Source: Morinoia aosen (Eukaryota > Arthropoda > Malacostraca > Amphipoda > Talitridae). Taken from it: a stretch of 64,000 bases of DNA. Each line of letters starts with the position of its first letter. The stretch's first letter is position 1. Made by a program: the position numbers and the translations under genes. The stretch lies in contig CM059566.1 of the NCBI GenBank assembly GCA_030386875.1, forward strand, positions 41,576,068-41,640,067. Direction: 5' to 3'. The notes beneath the pieces are model-generated. The model had not been told where the DNA came from and ran no database searches. It saw only the letters and a program-made list of their open reading frames with translations. Of this stretch, positions 1 through 12,200 are shown one piece after another.

Positions 1-2370
1 GATGATTGGCTAGAAGATTTGAACTACTTAATTTCTTCTTCCAAGAATGTCAGAAGTTCAATTGAAGAAAGCAGTTCATGTAAGAGTTATAATGACAGAA
101 ACTCACAGGACAGATCAGCAAAAAGTGTTTCTTTCTGTTCCAGCACTAAAAATAGTGAGCAAATTAGTTTGCCAATAAGCACAAATGATACTGTTGAAGG
201 AAGGGTATCTTCTACTGAGAGCAGAGTTTGTCTTGCATTGGAAAAAGTATCTACTAATAGTTCAAAGGATGAGACTTCAAAAAGTGAGTTATGCTCTATG
301 AAAGATAAAGGTGTGCCAAACAAGAAAAAAAATGCTGCTGAAACTTTGAGAAAATCACAATTGCCAGAAAAAAGACCTGCTGATGAGGAAAGCAAATTTG
401 ACCAGATAAAATCAAAGTGTTGTAAATATAGCTCTGAAATATTGGTAAAGGATGGATCAGAAATTTATCCCCCTCTCCCAGTCATCTCAAGCAGCCAGTT
501 TACTGACTTAAATTTTGAATTCAGAATTGAGAGAGTTGTGAGTTGCAGATTAAGCTCCAGAAATGGGTTATCTATGTATGATTACCTGATTGAGTGGAAA
601 GGTAACTCTCCTATTGCTGACACATGGGTGGAAGAGAAGGACTTTCCTCCTGGATGCATCTTCATTGTAAAATTTTGGGAGGGAAATTCTACAAGAACCA
701 TGGATGTAAATGAGGTAAAGGATCACAAGAAAATTGAGGATGAAAATGGAGAAGAAATCCATTATCTTGTTATCTGGCATAAGTATAACAGCTCATCATG
801 GATTGCAGAAAATCATTTCCCAGAAAGTGCATCTGAATCACTGTGCATGTATAAGAAATCCCATATGCAAAATCAAGTTCTTTCACTTTCATTACTAAGT
901 GATGACACAGTAATGGTAGAACCTTTTGCTCCTAACTCCACAAAAACTTCAGCTGAAGTGAACTCAGATGATGTCACACAGTTGAAAAAGCAAGCTTCTC
1001 AAATTTGCGTGGAGATCACTAGTGGAAAAGAATCTAACTCCCTTGAGGCAGAGGAATCTAGTACTGGTGTTTTGAATAATTCTTCTGGGGCAAGCGACTT
1101 GAACAAGGCCAGTTGTTCAATGGCAGGCCAAACAAGTCATGACATTGGTAGTCAATCTGCTACAAAATCTGACTTGAGAAGCCCCATAAGTGAAAATATA
1201 GCTACTAACCAAAATAATGCTTCCACTGCTGTTGAGGTTTCCAAGCCGAGTCAAAATCTGAAGAAAGACGATAACTGCGTGGAGTCAAGCGAAGAAAATG
1301 AATGTATTCTGCAGAGAAACTCTGTTCAGGATAGTTGCCCTTCACTCAGAAAGTCTTCCAGAAATATGGATAGCAAGCAGACAAGTAATGTTTGTCCAAG
1401 TGAAACTCCTGCCCAGTCTTGTTCTTCACCTCAATTCAGTGATACGACTAGTCAAAATACTGCATCTGAAATTTCAAGAGACAAGAGAAAACCCAGAGAA
1501 GAATTTTTCTCCAAAGAAGAAAAGGAAAGAACGATGAAGGTTTTGAAAACTATTCCGCTTGGTCAAGTTTTGAACCAGAATGAATGCTTACAGTTCTCTG
1601 ATCTTGTTGCTCAATGCGAGCCTTTAAACACAGCATCAAATTCTACTCTATTTTGTGGAGTTCCACAGATGAGGTACCTCACTAATGGGAAGCTCCTGGG
1701 CATGTATGATGAGTGGAGGAAACAGAAAGCAAATAAAAAGGCTGATGAGTCCATGAAAAGTTTTGGTGCTCTCAGGGCCAAAATAAAGTCTTCAATGGAA
1801 TCGTATGGACTGAATTATGATTATGACGACTGTCTACTTGGTGTTTGTTACTCATTACACTTTGCCCGTGCTGGACTCACTTCTATGGCTGATATCATGA
1901 AGTTTAATTCATCTTCATGTACTGATGCACTCAAATCTTTCAAGGCTAATCATGATTCAGTTAAGAAAAAATATTATCAAAATATCGATCCTGATTCTGG
2001 ACCTCCCGAAAAAATCTTCAAAAGTGTTGATAGGGTTACTTTAAATCGGGCTTGCCGAACAAGCATGTATTATGATTTTGCTGGCAACAAAATCAAACGT
2101 GGCTTATCAGCTGTCAAAGAAGCTCTCTCCGAGTCTGATGTTGAAAGTCGGGCAGCTGTCAATGATGATTTGGCTGAACTCCAACAAGGTTTAGATTTCA
2201 TTGAGAAGAAACAAAAGAATCTTGCATCTGCCATCGACAGTTATGTTGAAGATGCTAAAAACAATCAAGCTGAGAAGAAATTGAAAAAGTTGGGCTATGA
2301 TGGTGATGAATTGAAGGATTTGCTCTCTTTAATTTCTCAAAATGTGCAGCAAGAAGTTCTAGAAAATTAA
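1..2370 (+). CDS. Two-chromodomain nuclear protein, 3' part (5' end outside window)
   Basis: The frame is open from base 1 to a TAA at 2368-2370, giving 789 visible residues. No convincing ATG start is visible, so this is probably the last, large exon of a longer gene. Residues about 174-230 look like a chromodomain: F-R-I-E-R-V, then Y-D-Y-L-I-E-W-K-G and D-T-W-V-E-E. Compared with HP1, the methyl-lysine cage keeps the central Trp, has Phe for the first Tyr and Asn for the Tyr after W-K-G, so H3 binding may be weakened. Residues about 236-285 form a second, more divergent chromo-like unit with Y-L-V-I-W-H-K-Y and S-S-W-I-A-E-N. The long linker is rich in Ser, Asn and Lys and looks disordered. 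Residues about 500-789 look folded and mostly helical, ending in a charged coiled-coil-like stretch; I do not recognise this part. A role in chromatin binding is inferred from the chromodomains only. No orthologue is assigned. Confidence 0.7.
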   Translation, partial: DDWLEDLNYLISSSKNVRSSIEESSSCKSYNDRNSQDRSAKSVSFCSSTKNSEQISLPISTNDTVEGRVSSTESRVCLALEKVSTNSSKDETSKSELCSMKDKGVPNKKKNAAETLRKSQLPEKRPADEESKFDQIKSKCCKYSSEILVKDGSEIYPPLPVISSSQFTDLNFEFRIERVVSCRLSSRNGLSMYDYLIEWKGNSPIADTWVEEKDFPPGCIFIVKFWEGNSTRTMDVNEVKDHKKIEDENGEEIHYLVIWHKYNSSSWIAENHFPESASESLCMYKKSHMQNQVLSLSLLSDDTVMVEPFAPNSTKTSAEVNSDDVTQLKKQASQICVEITSGKESNSLEAEESSTGVLNNSSGASDLNKASCSMAGQTSHDIGSQSATKSDLRSPISENIATNQNNASTAVEVSKPSQNLKKDDNCVESSEENECILQRNSVQDSCPSLRKSSRNMDSKQTSNVCPSETPAQSCSSPQFSDTTSQNTASEISRDKRKPREEFFSKEEKERTMKVLKTIPLGQVLNQNECLQFSDLVAQCEPLNTASNSTLFCGVPQMRYLTNGKLLGMYDEWRKQKANKKADESMKSFGALRAKIKSSMESYGLNYDYDDCLLGVCYSLHFARAGLTSMADIMKFNSSSCTDALKSFKANHDSVKKKYYQNIDPDSGPPEKIFKSVDRVTLNRACRTSMYYDFAGNKIKRGLSAVKEALSESDVESRAAVNDDLAELQQGLDFIEKKQKNLASAIDSYVEDAKNNQAEKKLKKLGYDGDELKDLLSLISQNVQQEVLEN

Positions 2371-3229
2371 CTACAATTTGGCTCCTAAATTCAGTCAGTT
2401 AACTTTATTAATTTTCATTTAAGGTGAGTTTTTTAAGGGTTCTTACTTTCCATTGCTAATTAGAAAAGTATGTGACCTTATTAATTTTGCTGTTTTGTGT
2501 TGTCTTTGTTTTATTAAAAAATTTTGATGACTAGCTTCTAATATTGTTCATTGAATTGTGATTTCAAGTGTTAATTGGAATTTTAGTTGCCATTTTTCAG
2601 TTTGACCTTGATGTCTTTTGATCCCAAGAAATTTTTTCTTCTGTTTTTCAGGTTTCCCCAGCAGCCTCACTTGAGTCTTTAGCTCTTGTTCAGATGTGAT
2701 CTGAAACAGCATGGTATATGTGAAGAGCATAAATTTGGGATGGTAGAAATCATCATTTGTCAAATAAATGGACTTGTGTATTGAAGAAAAGTTTGAAGTT
2801 GTACACTCTTCTCCTATATCTACAAGAAGAGAATCCCGTACATTACACGTGTAAAGAATTATGATCAAGTATACTGATCAATGGTTGGGAGTGGCTCAGG
2901 CAAATCTGTGTTCTATGAGTCCGTGACTATATCTCCATCTCATTTGTACTGGATACTTATTTTGGCAATTGATGAAGACCAATTCTTTTGAAACTCAAAG
3001 GATATTTTTGCTCGGAATTTGTGAAGCATCTACTCCAACCATAGTCTTCAACTACAGATATTGTTTTCAAATAAAGTAGAAATTTATGAATTTTTCTAGC
3101 TAACTCAGCTGGATTCCCACTTCTTCACCCAAATTGCTTTGGATATTGAAGACAATATTTCCATTCAGACATTGACATTGAAAACAGGCTTTGAAGTTTC
3201 TGCAATTTTCAAGCCCTATAATAGTCAAC
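2371..3229 (+). other. 3' UTR of the chromodomain gene and short spacer before VPS72
   Basis: AT-rich sequence with no supported gene. AATAAA hexamers at 2763-2768 and 3070-3075 are candidate poly(A) signals for the upstream gene. The second lies only about 155 bases before the VPS72 ATG, so the two head-to-tail genes are tightly packed and the VPS72 promoter must overlap the end of its neighbour. Confidence 0.45.
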
Positions 3230-6200
3230 ATGGCTGCCAATCGTGAACGCCGTGGAAATGCTGGCAACAAAATGGCACGCCTCCTGGACGAGGAAGAGGA
3301 GGATGATTTCTACAAGACAACTTATGGGGGCTTCAATGAAGAAGAGGATGACAATGACTACCAGTTAGTAAAATGCTTTAGTGTTTGAGTTTAGTAAATT
3401 GTCAATTGTCAAACAGTTTGTCTTAATTAGAGCAAAATTTAGTTCATTTGGCAGCTTAACATCAATAATGTTTACAGTTTTTATTTTCAGTTTAGGAGTA
3501 TTAATTTTATAAAGACAGCTGTTATTCCTATAAGACACAAGAAATACTGTAATTTGTGAAATCTTAATTCAGAATGTTCAGTAAGGTGGTCACATCTTAT
3601 TACAAATTATACATGTTTTACATTATATATTTCATTTTTGAAAAAATTATGTTTTGCTCAAAGCCATCGACAAAGCCTGTGAATTTTTTCATATTTACTT
3701 TGAATTCTGAATTGATTTACCTACAAAGGGGAAGCTTGCATGCCAACGTGAATTCTGTGCCAGTAGGATAGTTGAATATACAAATGAAATTAAATTTGAG
3801 CTTGACGTTCAAATTCAAGTGTACATGATTTAGCATAGCATATGCTTAGCTTGCTTCAAGTTCTTTGCTTTGGCTTACAAAACAAAACCAGCAAAAGATT
3901 ATTTTCTATTTTCTAGTGGTGTTAGGAGTAAAATAAGAAAAAGGGTTACTGTGATTAGGTATGTTAGCACATTGGCTGCATATTTTACACATATTTAGTA
4001 CTAGGTTAATTGCTCAATTAACTACCAGTATCAATGAATAGCTTTTGAATTATTTTATTCCTTCACTTGAATTGGATGGTGGCCTACAAGTTGGAATGTT
4101 ATGCAATTATTTTTTTCCTGAATCTTGAAAATGAAAAATGTAGTCAATGAAGAATGTAATCAAATTAAACGTGGCTTCTCAATTTTGCTACTTCCAACCA
4201 AACCGAACTGGTTGTAGCAACCACGCAAATGCAGTCTATGTGTTGAAGTACAATTATCTATATACTTAATTCAGTAAGTCAAAATTTGTCCAAGTCCGTT
4301 TAGAAAATTGGCTGAGTCTATATGGTCAAGTGAGGTATTAAATTGAAGCCACTTGTTTCTATATTTGCAGAAAACTATTTATTTTTTTTTCTTCATTTTT
4401 TTTTATTTTTTATTTTTTTTGTCTTTTTTTCTATATTTTTTTTTTATTTTTATTTTTTTTATTTATTTATTTATTTATTTATTTTTTATTTTTAGGCAAG
4501 TCGGACGACCCGATACTCGGGTTGAACCGGTAACTAGTTCAGTTTATTGCTGTAGTGAGGGACTTCTATAAACTGCTGATATGGTGATATGGAAAGGTTT
4601 CAGGGGTGTTTAAATGATTATAAGATGACTTGTTCTCTTTATACCTCTCAATTCAACAAAGTTAATTCACTTCTTTATGGTGGTTTCACATTATCTATTT
4701 ATTTATGGCCATTCTATTTTATACATCATCAAAGTGAGGAAATATTTTACCTTTGTTTCTTCTGTTAACTTATCTGGTGTATTATTTCTCTTATCAGGTC
4801 TGAAGTAGAAGCTGAAGACAAAGTGGACTCAGACTTCAGTATTGATGAAAATGATGAGCCCGTGTCTGACTTGGGGGATGCAGATGGTCGAAAGCCACAA
4901 AAGCGAGGGCGGCTCATCACTAAAGCATACAAGGTTTGCAGAAATTGATGTCAGTTATGGCTTGAATTGAGTCTTCCTGTAAATGGCTACCTCTAAATCT
5001 GGCTTTAAAAATTGGGGCAATGAATATAAAAAATAGATTTGCTAAGAAATTGGTAATGTGTTTAAGTCATCTATTATTACACTGTTTGAAATTACTGAAG
5101 GGTATGGGGATTTATAGTCTTATTGAACTGGTAGAAAATTTAGTGGCAGTCTTCAGGAGGGGTGTAGACTGTGTGCTTCAAGTAATGATTGAAAATGTTT
5201 CCTGCACTGTGAAATTATAGATAATTAATAATTTGAAAGAATATTTGCAAATTGGTGTTCTATTGCTTGATAAGCCAAGTGTCATTATCAGCTGCAGAAA
5301 GATGTACTATCTGTAACAGTATCTTACCTAGCAGAGTTTTGGGTTCACATATCATATCCAAGTCATTCAGCAGTGATCATTCTAATGGGCATAAGGTGCC
5401 TGGGATAGTTCCATGATTATTAGTTAATCAGTTGCTGGGATATGATCCGTTCACAAGGCTTATCTGCTTTCTACCCAGTTCTGGTGTAGGGTGTATTTAC
5501 TGTTCCATTTTGTTAATGGGTTTAACTGCCATAATTACTACTCAGCTGTAGTGGAGGGGTGAAGTGCCATATCTGTTGTTTGGGTGTGATAGAGAGTTCC
5601 TGTGACAGATTTATGGTTGGGCTTTGGTAGCGAGTGCTAGCATGACATGTGACGTTTTTGCATTGACTAATGAATTGTTTCATTATGCATGCATTTAATG
5701 CTATAATTGCTGTTCGTCATAATAATTGTATATAGTTTTCAGCATCTCAGACTCAAATGTTTGTTGTTTTCCAGGAGCCAAAGCCTGCAAAAGACCCCTC
5801 CAAAAAGCCTCCCAAAAAGAAAACTAATTTAGAAGCCTTCATTGTTACTGGTGAGACACAGCCTGTTATGTTTTGTAATTAAATTTGTAATTTTCATTGC
5901 TTGTTGATTGCTGCAAGGGAACTACCAATGTTAATTTTTTTTCTGTTGGACCTAGAGCATAGATGAAAATTAGCACTTATGTATTTATATATATACATAT
6001 TTTTTTGAGAATATAGGGGGATTTACATTGGGCACTTTTTCCATTTTTACTGTTGAAGAGATATTAGGACATTTCAAAATGCTGCTGCTCCTTGGATTTT
6101 TTTAAGAGTGTAAGGCCAGGTGATGTTGCTGCTTCTGCCATTGAGTTCCGTTTGCAGCGAGTGAAGCAGCGGCCTTACTTAAATACTCCTCTTCTGGTTG

Positions 6201-9200
6201 GTATCGGTGATACACAGTGGAGGAGTTGGAACTTTTTATTGATTAAAAGTTACGTTGAGACATTTTAGGATTACTGAACATGAAATGACTAGAATCGAGA
6301 TTTGAGGGATAACTAAGGTAAGGCACTGCAAGAGGATGATTTTCACCATTGGATTCTGTATAATGTGTTCTAGGGAAGGACCTTGGGATATTCTAAAATT
6401 TGAATTGCAAGAGATTTCAGAAAATTATTTTTGCTACTAAAGTTTTTGCCACTAATGCATTTTTTTGCTTTGTGAATCACTGTGCAATGTATGTTGAACA
6501 TCGAAAGAAGGCAACATAATTTTATAGACAATTTTATTGCAAGTTCATTCAATTGATATCCTTTTATATTGATGTAATGATGTTCACATCATAACAATGT
6601 AAGGAATATGGTTTTCTAATGTGAAGTTTAGATGGTGTTGGTTTGTGAAATGTCCTAAAACTTGAAAATTTAACCTTTTTTTGCCTTTTGCCTTGAGCTG
6701 ATCAGCTGTGTTTCATTTGAACATCTGCAAATAATCTTGTCAATACACAGCTATGTATCTGAGCTTGTCTAGAATAATGGTTTTTCATTTTTACTATTTT
6801 GGCTGAGATAGTCGAGTTTTTTGCCACTAAAAAAGATAAATTGTGTATAGGACAGTCTTTTATTCAAAAACATCATTATTTACCAATTTATTTTTCCAGG
6901 TGATAAGAAAGCAATCAGACGGTCCACTCAGCTCAAATCGGAGGAGACCATAAAGAGGCAAAAGGACCGTCAAATTGAAGAGACCAGAAGGAAGAGCCGA
7001 AGGTGAGACTGTGGTGACTCGTCTTATTTTTCTATTGACTGGAAATGTAGTTATACTTATTTCTCAGGCATGTCTTGCACAACTTTCTAACAACTGGGAA
7101 GCATTTTTTGAGAATGTTTTAATAACTTACAACCTCTATTCCATGCCACAAAGCGAGAAGCAGACCAAAGTACCTGTTTCTCATTATGCTACTATCCAGT
7201 CCTGTTAGATCCTACAATTGTAAGAATTGAGTTATTGCAGAAATTGCTGAGTCTGGTACAAGGCACACACCTTTAAATGCGCCTGTTTGTGCTTGGTGCA
7301 CGTTGATACACGGGGCAATGATCGAGCAGATGAAACAGCACGACAAAATCTGACTCGAAGCAGGCTTATGATAGGGTGTTGCTGTATCTTGACTATTGCT
7401 CTTTAATTAGGATTGTGATAGACAGATTATGCCAGTAGTAGTCAGACAAAACCCAGGGGAACAAATTGAATAGAATCACGGACTGCGTTTGTACGAGACC
7501 TGCCTCTTCGTGCAGTAGTTGACATGCCAAAGTTATTTTCTGCCACTTGAGAACAGATCACACTTGCCCAACGCACGTTTACCAGATGTAGTGACACTTG
7601 CAGGCGTTCTGTGGTGGGTGTGTTGTGTCCCTGATATTTTGGCCTACATTATCAGAGTGCCTAAGTCTCTCTGATAACAGATTTTGCTATTTCCCATCTC
7701 ACGTGTTATTTGAATCGCAATACTGTGTTTATGAAAATCCTGGAAGAACCTTTTCTCCCCCCACATGGTACTTTTTGATTGTAATTCACATAGTTTCTGA
7801 ACAACACATACTAACAGAATAGGTCATAGTGGTGCCAGTGAAGTCTCGCTTTCAGTTTGACGCCCGAGTCAAACGGTGATAGAGGAAGGAACTAATGGAC
7901 ATTGCCCATTCCATTTCTTGGTTTCTGATTTTATGCTGCACCAAGTACGTTCCAAAAACTTAACAGGATGTATAGGGAAATGGTGTGATCTACTCAAAAT
8001 GGGGCTGCTCTAACTAAATTATTATTTTAGGTTTTTGATAGTCACTCGATAGTCAGCATGGCTTACCTTGGCCGGGGACGGGTGTGATTGGGCAGTTGAA
8101 ATGCAGTGATAACACAGCTAACACAGAGTTTTATTGAGTGTAAAAGCCCAATGGCCTAGCACACTGCTGCTATTTTTGATGTCTTGTTAAGGGAGGTTCT
8201 AGCATTGGTTGGGTGCAGGCCAAAGTTTGGGTTACTGGAAGCCCAACTCTGAGGTCCTAGCTATCCATGATGAAATAAGACACTTGTCAACACCCCTCCA
8301 TACTTGCCATTCTGGTCAAAACTTTTTCAACCTACAAAATTTCTCTCTATTCACACAAACAACACATTTTGAGTTTTGCTGCTGAATTGCTTTCAAAGCG
8401 TCTAATTGTAATGATTGTGATGATGATCTGAGTGACCAAATAAAGCCTTTTTATTTTTTGTGAATAATCAGTGAAACAAGCTTTTACAGTTGGGCTGCTC
8501 CTGCCATGTTTATTGTCATAGCTTTATTAATAATAAATCAAAGTATACCGATGTACTACTTAATTTATTTTGGTCCGTACATTACCAGAATAAATCATGT
8601 AGTGCATCAGTATCTTCTAGTTGATTATTAAAACCATAACAACAAATATCTGTTGAGTCTGTTTGACTCTTCAGTGCAATATAGTCACTATAATCCAGCT
8701 TACCGATGTTGCCATTACTATTACACTTGCGCCAAGAATATTACTGCAGTGCTTTCTTTCAACCATCTTCATTCTGTCCAATAACTCCATCTCAGGACAC
8801 GACATCCTTTTCTGGGGAGGTGTCTCGTCTTCACATCTCGCTTCTTACGCTCTTCCTTCCCTTGAGAGGAACATGGAGGAGGAAAGGAGTTTCGATATAA
8901 TGAATCCATCGAGTAGAATGACTTTTATTTCCAGGTCGTCTGGACATGAGGAGCCTCGCATGACGCAGGAGGAGCTGCTGGCTGAGGCAAAGGAATCTGA
9001 AAAAAAAGAATCTCCTGAGTTTAGGTGTGTTTTTATTTCAACGTAGCTCAAAGATCTTGAGACATGTGATTCTCTCAATTTTCAAAAAGTTCGAATTTGC
9101 AACAAAAAAATTTGTTTGTAAAGTTTTTGGGCTCTTCTAATAAAAGAACTGTTAACATTTGAAATATGTCTTTACCTGCGGCTGCAAGGTTGAATTTTTT

Positions 9201-12200
9201 TATGTTGGCACTTGAACGTTTATATAATGTAGTCTAAGTGACTGAGGGCATATGGCTTTATGCACTAACTTGTGCTCACTGTTCTATCAGGCTTGTGCTT
9301 TAGACCAAAAGATCTGTTCTCTTCAGTGTGACTTGTTTTTTTTATGTGTAACTCCCCTCAGGGGGATACAACTATTGTAATTAAGGGAATTAGCGCTCCC
9401 AGGGGGAGCAATGTGAGGGCCCGAGCTGAGAGCTAGGTAGGTCTTCTCTTTGTTGAAATAAAATGCTTTTATTATGTTAAGGACCATCTTTTTTGGTTCA
9501 CTGCTGTCCTGTTTTTTCAGCACCTGCTACTTTCTTCTTCAACTTTGATCTTGTTTCATGAACTTCTTTCTTATCTTACTGTTTCTATGCCCTTTCTGCA
9601 TCGATTCCGCGTTCCCTTAACTCCATACTATATGGTGCCTTCTTCCTTCCTCTCTTTGGATCGCCTCTGTGGCGGATAGGGAGGCTTAAACTAACTAATA
9701 ATCTAATCTAATCTTTATGTGTAACTTGTTTATTTGAACTTGTACTTGCTTATTCAGTACATGTAATTTTAGTTACTCATGTTTGTGTGCACTGCTGTCC
9801 TGTTTTTCACCACTTACTACTTTCTTCTTCAATGTATATCTTGTTTCATAAATTTCTATCTCAACTTCTTGTTTTTATGTACCTTGTGCATAGATTCCAC
9901 ATTCCCTAAACTCCATGCTAAGTGGTGCCTTCCTCCTTCTCTTTGGAAGGACTTTTTTTGGGTTTAGGGAGGCAGAAACTAGCATGTGATCTAATTTAAC
10001 ATATAATCTAACTGGTCATTGCTAAATACATTTTGGTTCAGAGGTCATTCGCATTGAATCTTCAGCAGCTTTGTATAAGGGCTGCTGCAGAGGTGTCCCC
10101 TATGGTTTATTTCTCTTAGTTGCAATTTAGATAACATTTTGGGGCCTTTTTAATTATGTTGGAATATTTGTCATGTTTCATCATTTTATGTCACAATTCA
10201 ATATTTGTAAAAAAAATTTACACGAATAAAAAATCTCTGTTCGTTTTTAACAGACTAGAGATGGCTTAATTTGAATTTAACATGTGTGAAACTGAAGCAT
10301 TTTAGATATTTTTGTTATGTGGCCAAAAAGAAACCTGTATTATATACTGGTTTCTAAAGGTCTAATATTGCTGTTTCAACTGTCCTGAAACTGTTGTGCA
10401 ATCACTATACATGCAGTCAGGCTTGCGTGTATTTATTTTCTCACAAGTTCAATTCATAGATTCCTCAGTTTGTTACCGAACACTAATAACTTCAAGTCTC
10501 ATCAGAAGACCTGAGAGATTTTCATTCATGATGAGATATTTCACACAGAAAAGTACGAGCTGGCAGAAATGGACCGGAAGAAGCCCAAAGTGAAACGCCA
10601 AGGTCTGACGGTTCTCTTCGTTCGCTACCACTCGTGCACCATGCCTCTCATCCAGGACATCACCAGCAACAGCGGTAGGCAGGATACCGTCGCCTCTCTG
10701 GAGAAGAGGGAGCCGCTCAGGCTCGGCGCTGCCAGGGAACCTGACGATGGCAAGCTCGACTCCAAGGTCGATATTCTCGATGCTGAAGCCATGCTCGACA
10801 GCATGGAGGCGGAGGTGAGAGGCAAAAATTACTCAAGCTGAGATCCATGATGCTCAATTTTTATTTTACCATTAGAAGTTTTGTGTAGCAATTTGTAAAT
10901 TTAACATTTTTGCTAATGAAATAAGATGATTTAAATCTGTTTATATGTTGGAATTCATCCCCAATATAATAATTTGCATGATTTATGTATGTGTATATTT
11001 ATATACTGTATAATTATCAGCAACTTTCTCAATAATTCATATCTCTTTGAATGGTATACATATTCAAATGATCTAAAAACCCAGGCATTTGCTCACTTTT
11101 GTGCACAAGCCAAAAAATGTCGTGGCCATGAAAATTGAATTTATTGTTCAAGAAAATACAACTTATCGTGAGGAAAAAGAAATAGCAAATTCTTCAAAAA
11201 TTTCTTGGCTAACAATGAAAATTTTTTGGCTTGTACACAGTTGTTACTTGGTTGGTTCATCCTTACTCACTGGCTAAATTTAACCCTTTGGGTACTGATG
11301 GTTACTTTAGTGTCAAGTTGGCTAGTGTTCCCATTTTAGGGCATCTAACACAATTTTTTAAGTAATTATCTTGTGAGGGAATATTTTGAAATAAATAACA
11401 AAATTAGGGAAATTAATGGTATTCATGAAATTATATCATAGACATTCCAGAAGCCTGCTTGCATAAATTACCTTCTATTGATTATCTCCAAGTTCACACA
11501 CACTCACACACACACTCCCCCCCCCCCCCTCCTCAGGGGGCTACAACAATTGTATCTATGGGAATTAGCGCTCCCAGGGGGAAAATGTGTGAGGGCCCAA
11601 GCTGAGAGTTAGGTAGGCCTTCTTATTGTTGAAATGAAATATTTTTTGTTATGTTAAGGACCTCTTTTTTTTCGGTTCACTGCTGTCCTGTTTTTTCAGC
11701 ACCTACTACTTTCTTCTTCAACTTTGATCTTGTTTCATGAACTTCTTTCTCATCTTACTGTTTCTATGCCCCTTTTTGCATAGATTTCGCGTTCCCTTAA
11801 CTCCATACTAAATGGTGCCTTCTTCTTTCCTCTCTTTGGATCGCATTTGTTGAGGATAGGGAGGCTTAAACTAACTAATAATCTAATCTGTAGCGGTGAG
11901 GGAGGCTTGCCGCTTGAACTAACTTATAATCTTAGAATCCTAATCTCTTCATCTAAAGAACGGCACAGAGTTCGTGCGAGATATTCAATAACCTCTTTAT
12001 TTAATTTGAAGTCTTTCTCACCGTTCATTTGCTGATAAGTTTGGACAAAAGCTTATAATGATTTTTTCAAAATCTAAAAAAAAATAACTTTAAAATCGAA
12101 AATTTCTCCTGCTAAGCATGGAGCCTTAATAATTCATAATTTTTTAAATTAAAATAAAGAAGTAGACTTTGCTTGAATGATAAATTCCCACACTAAGGCA

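Noticed and set aside
2548-2868. 106-codon minus frame after the chromodomain gene
   Set aside because: No recognisable motif, and it overlaps the likely 3' UTR of the plus-strand gene.
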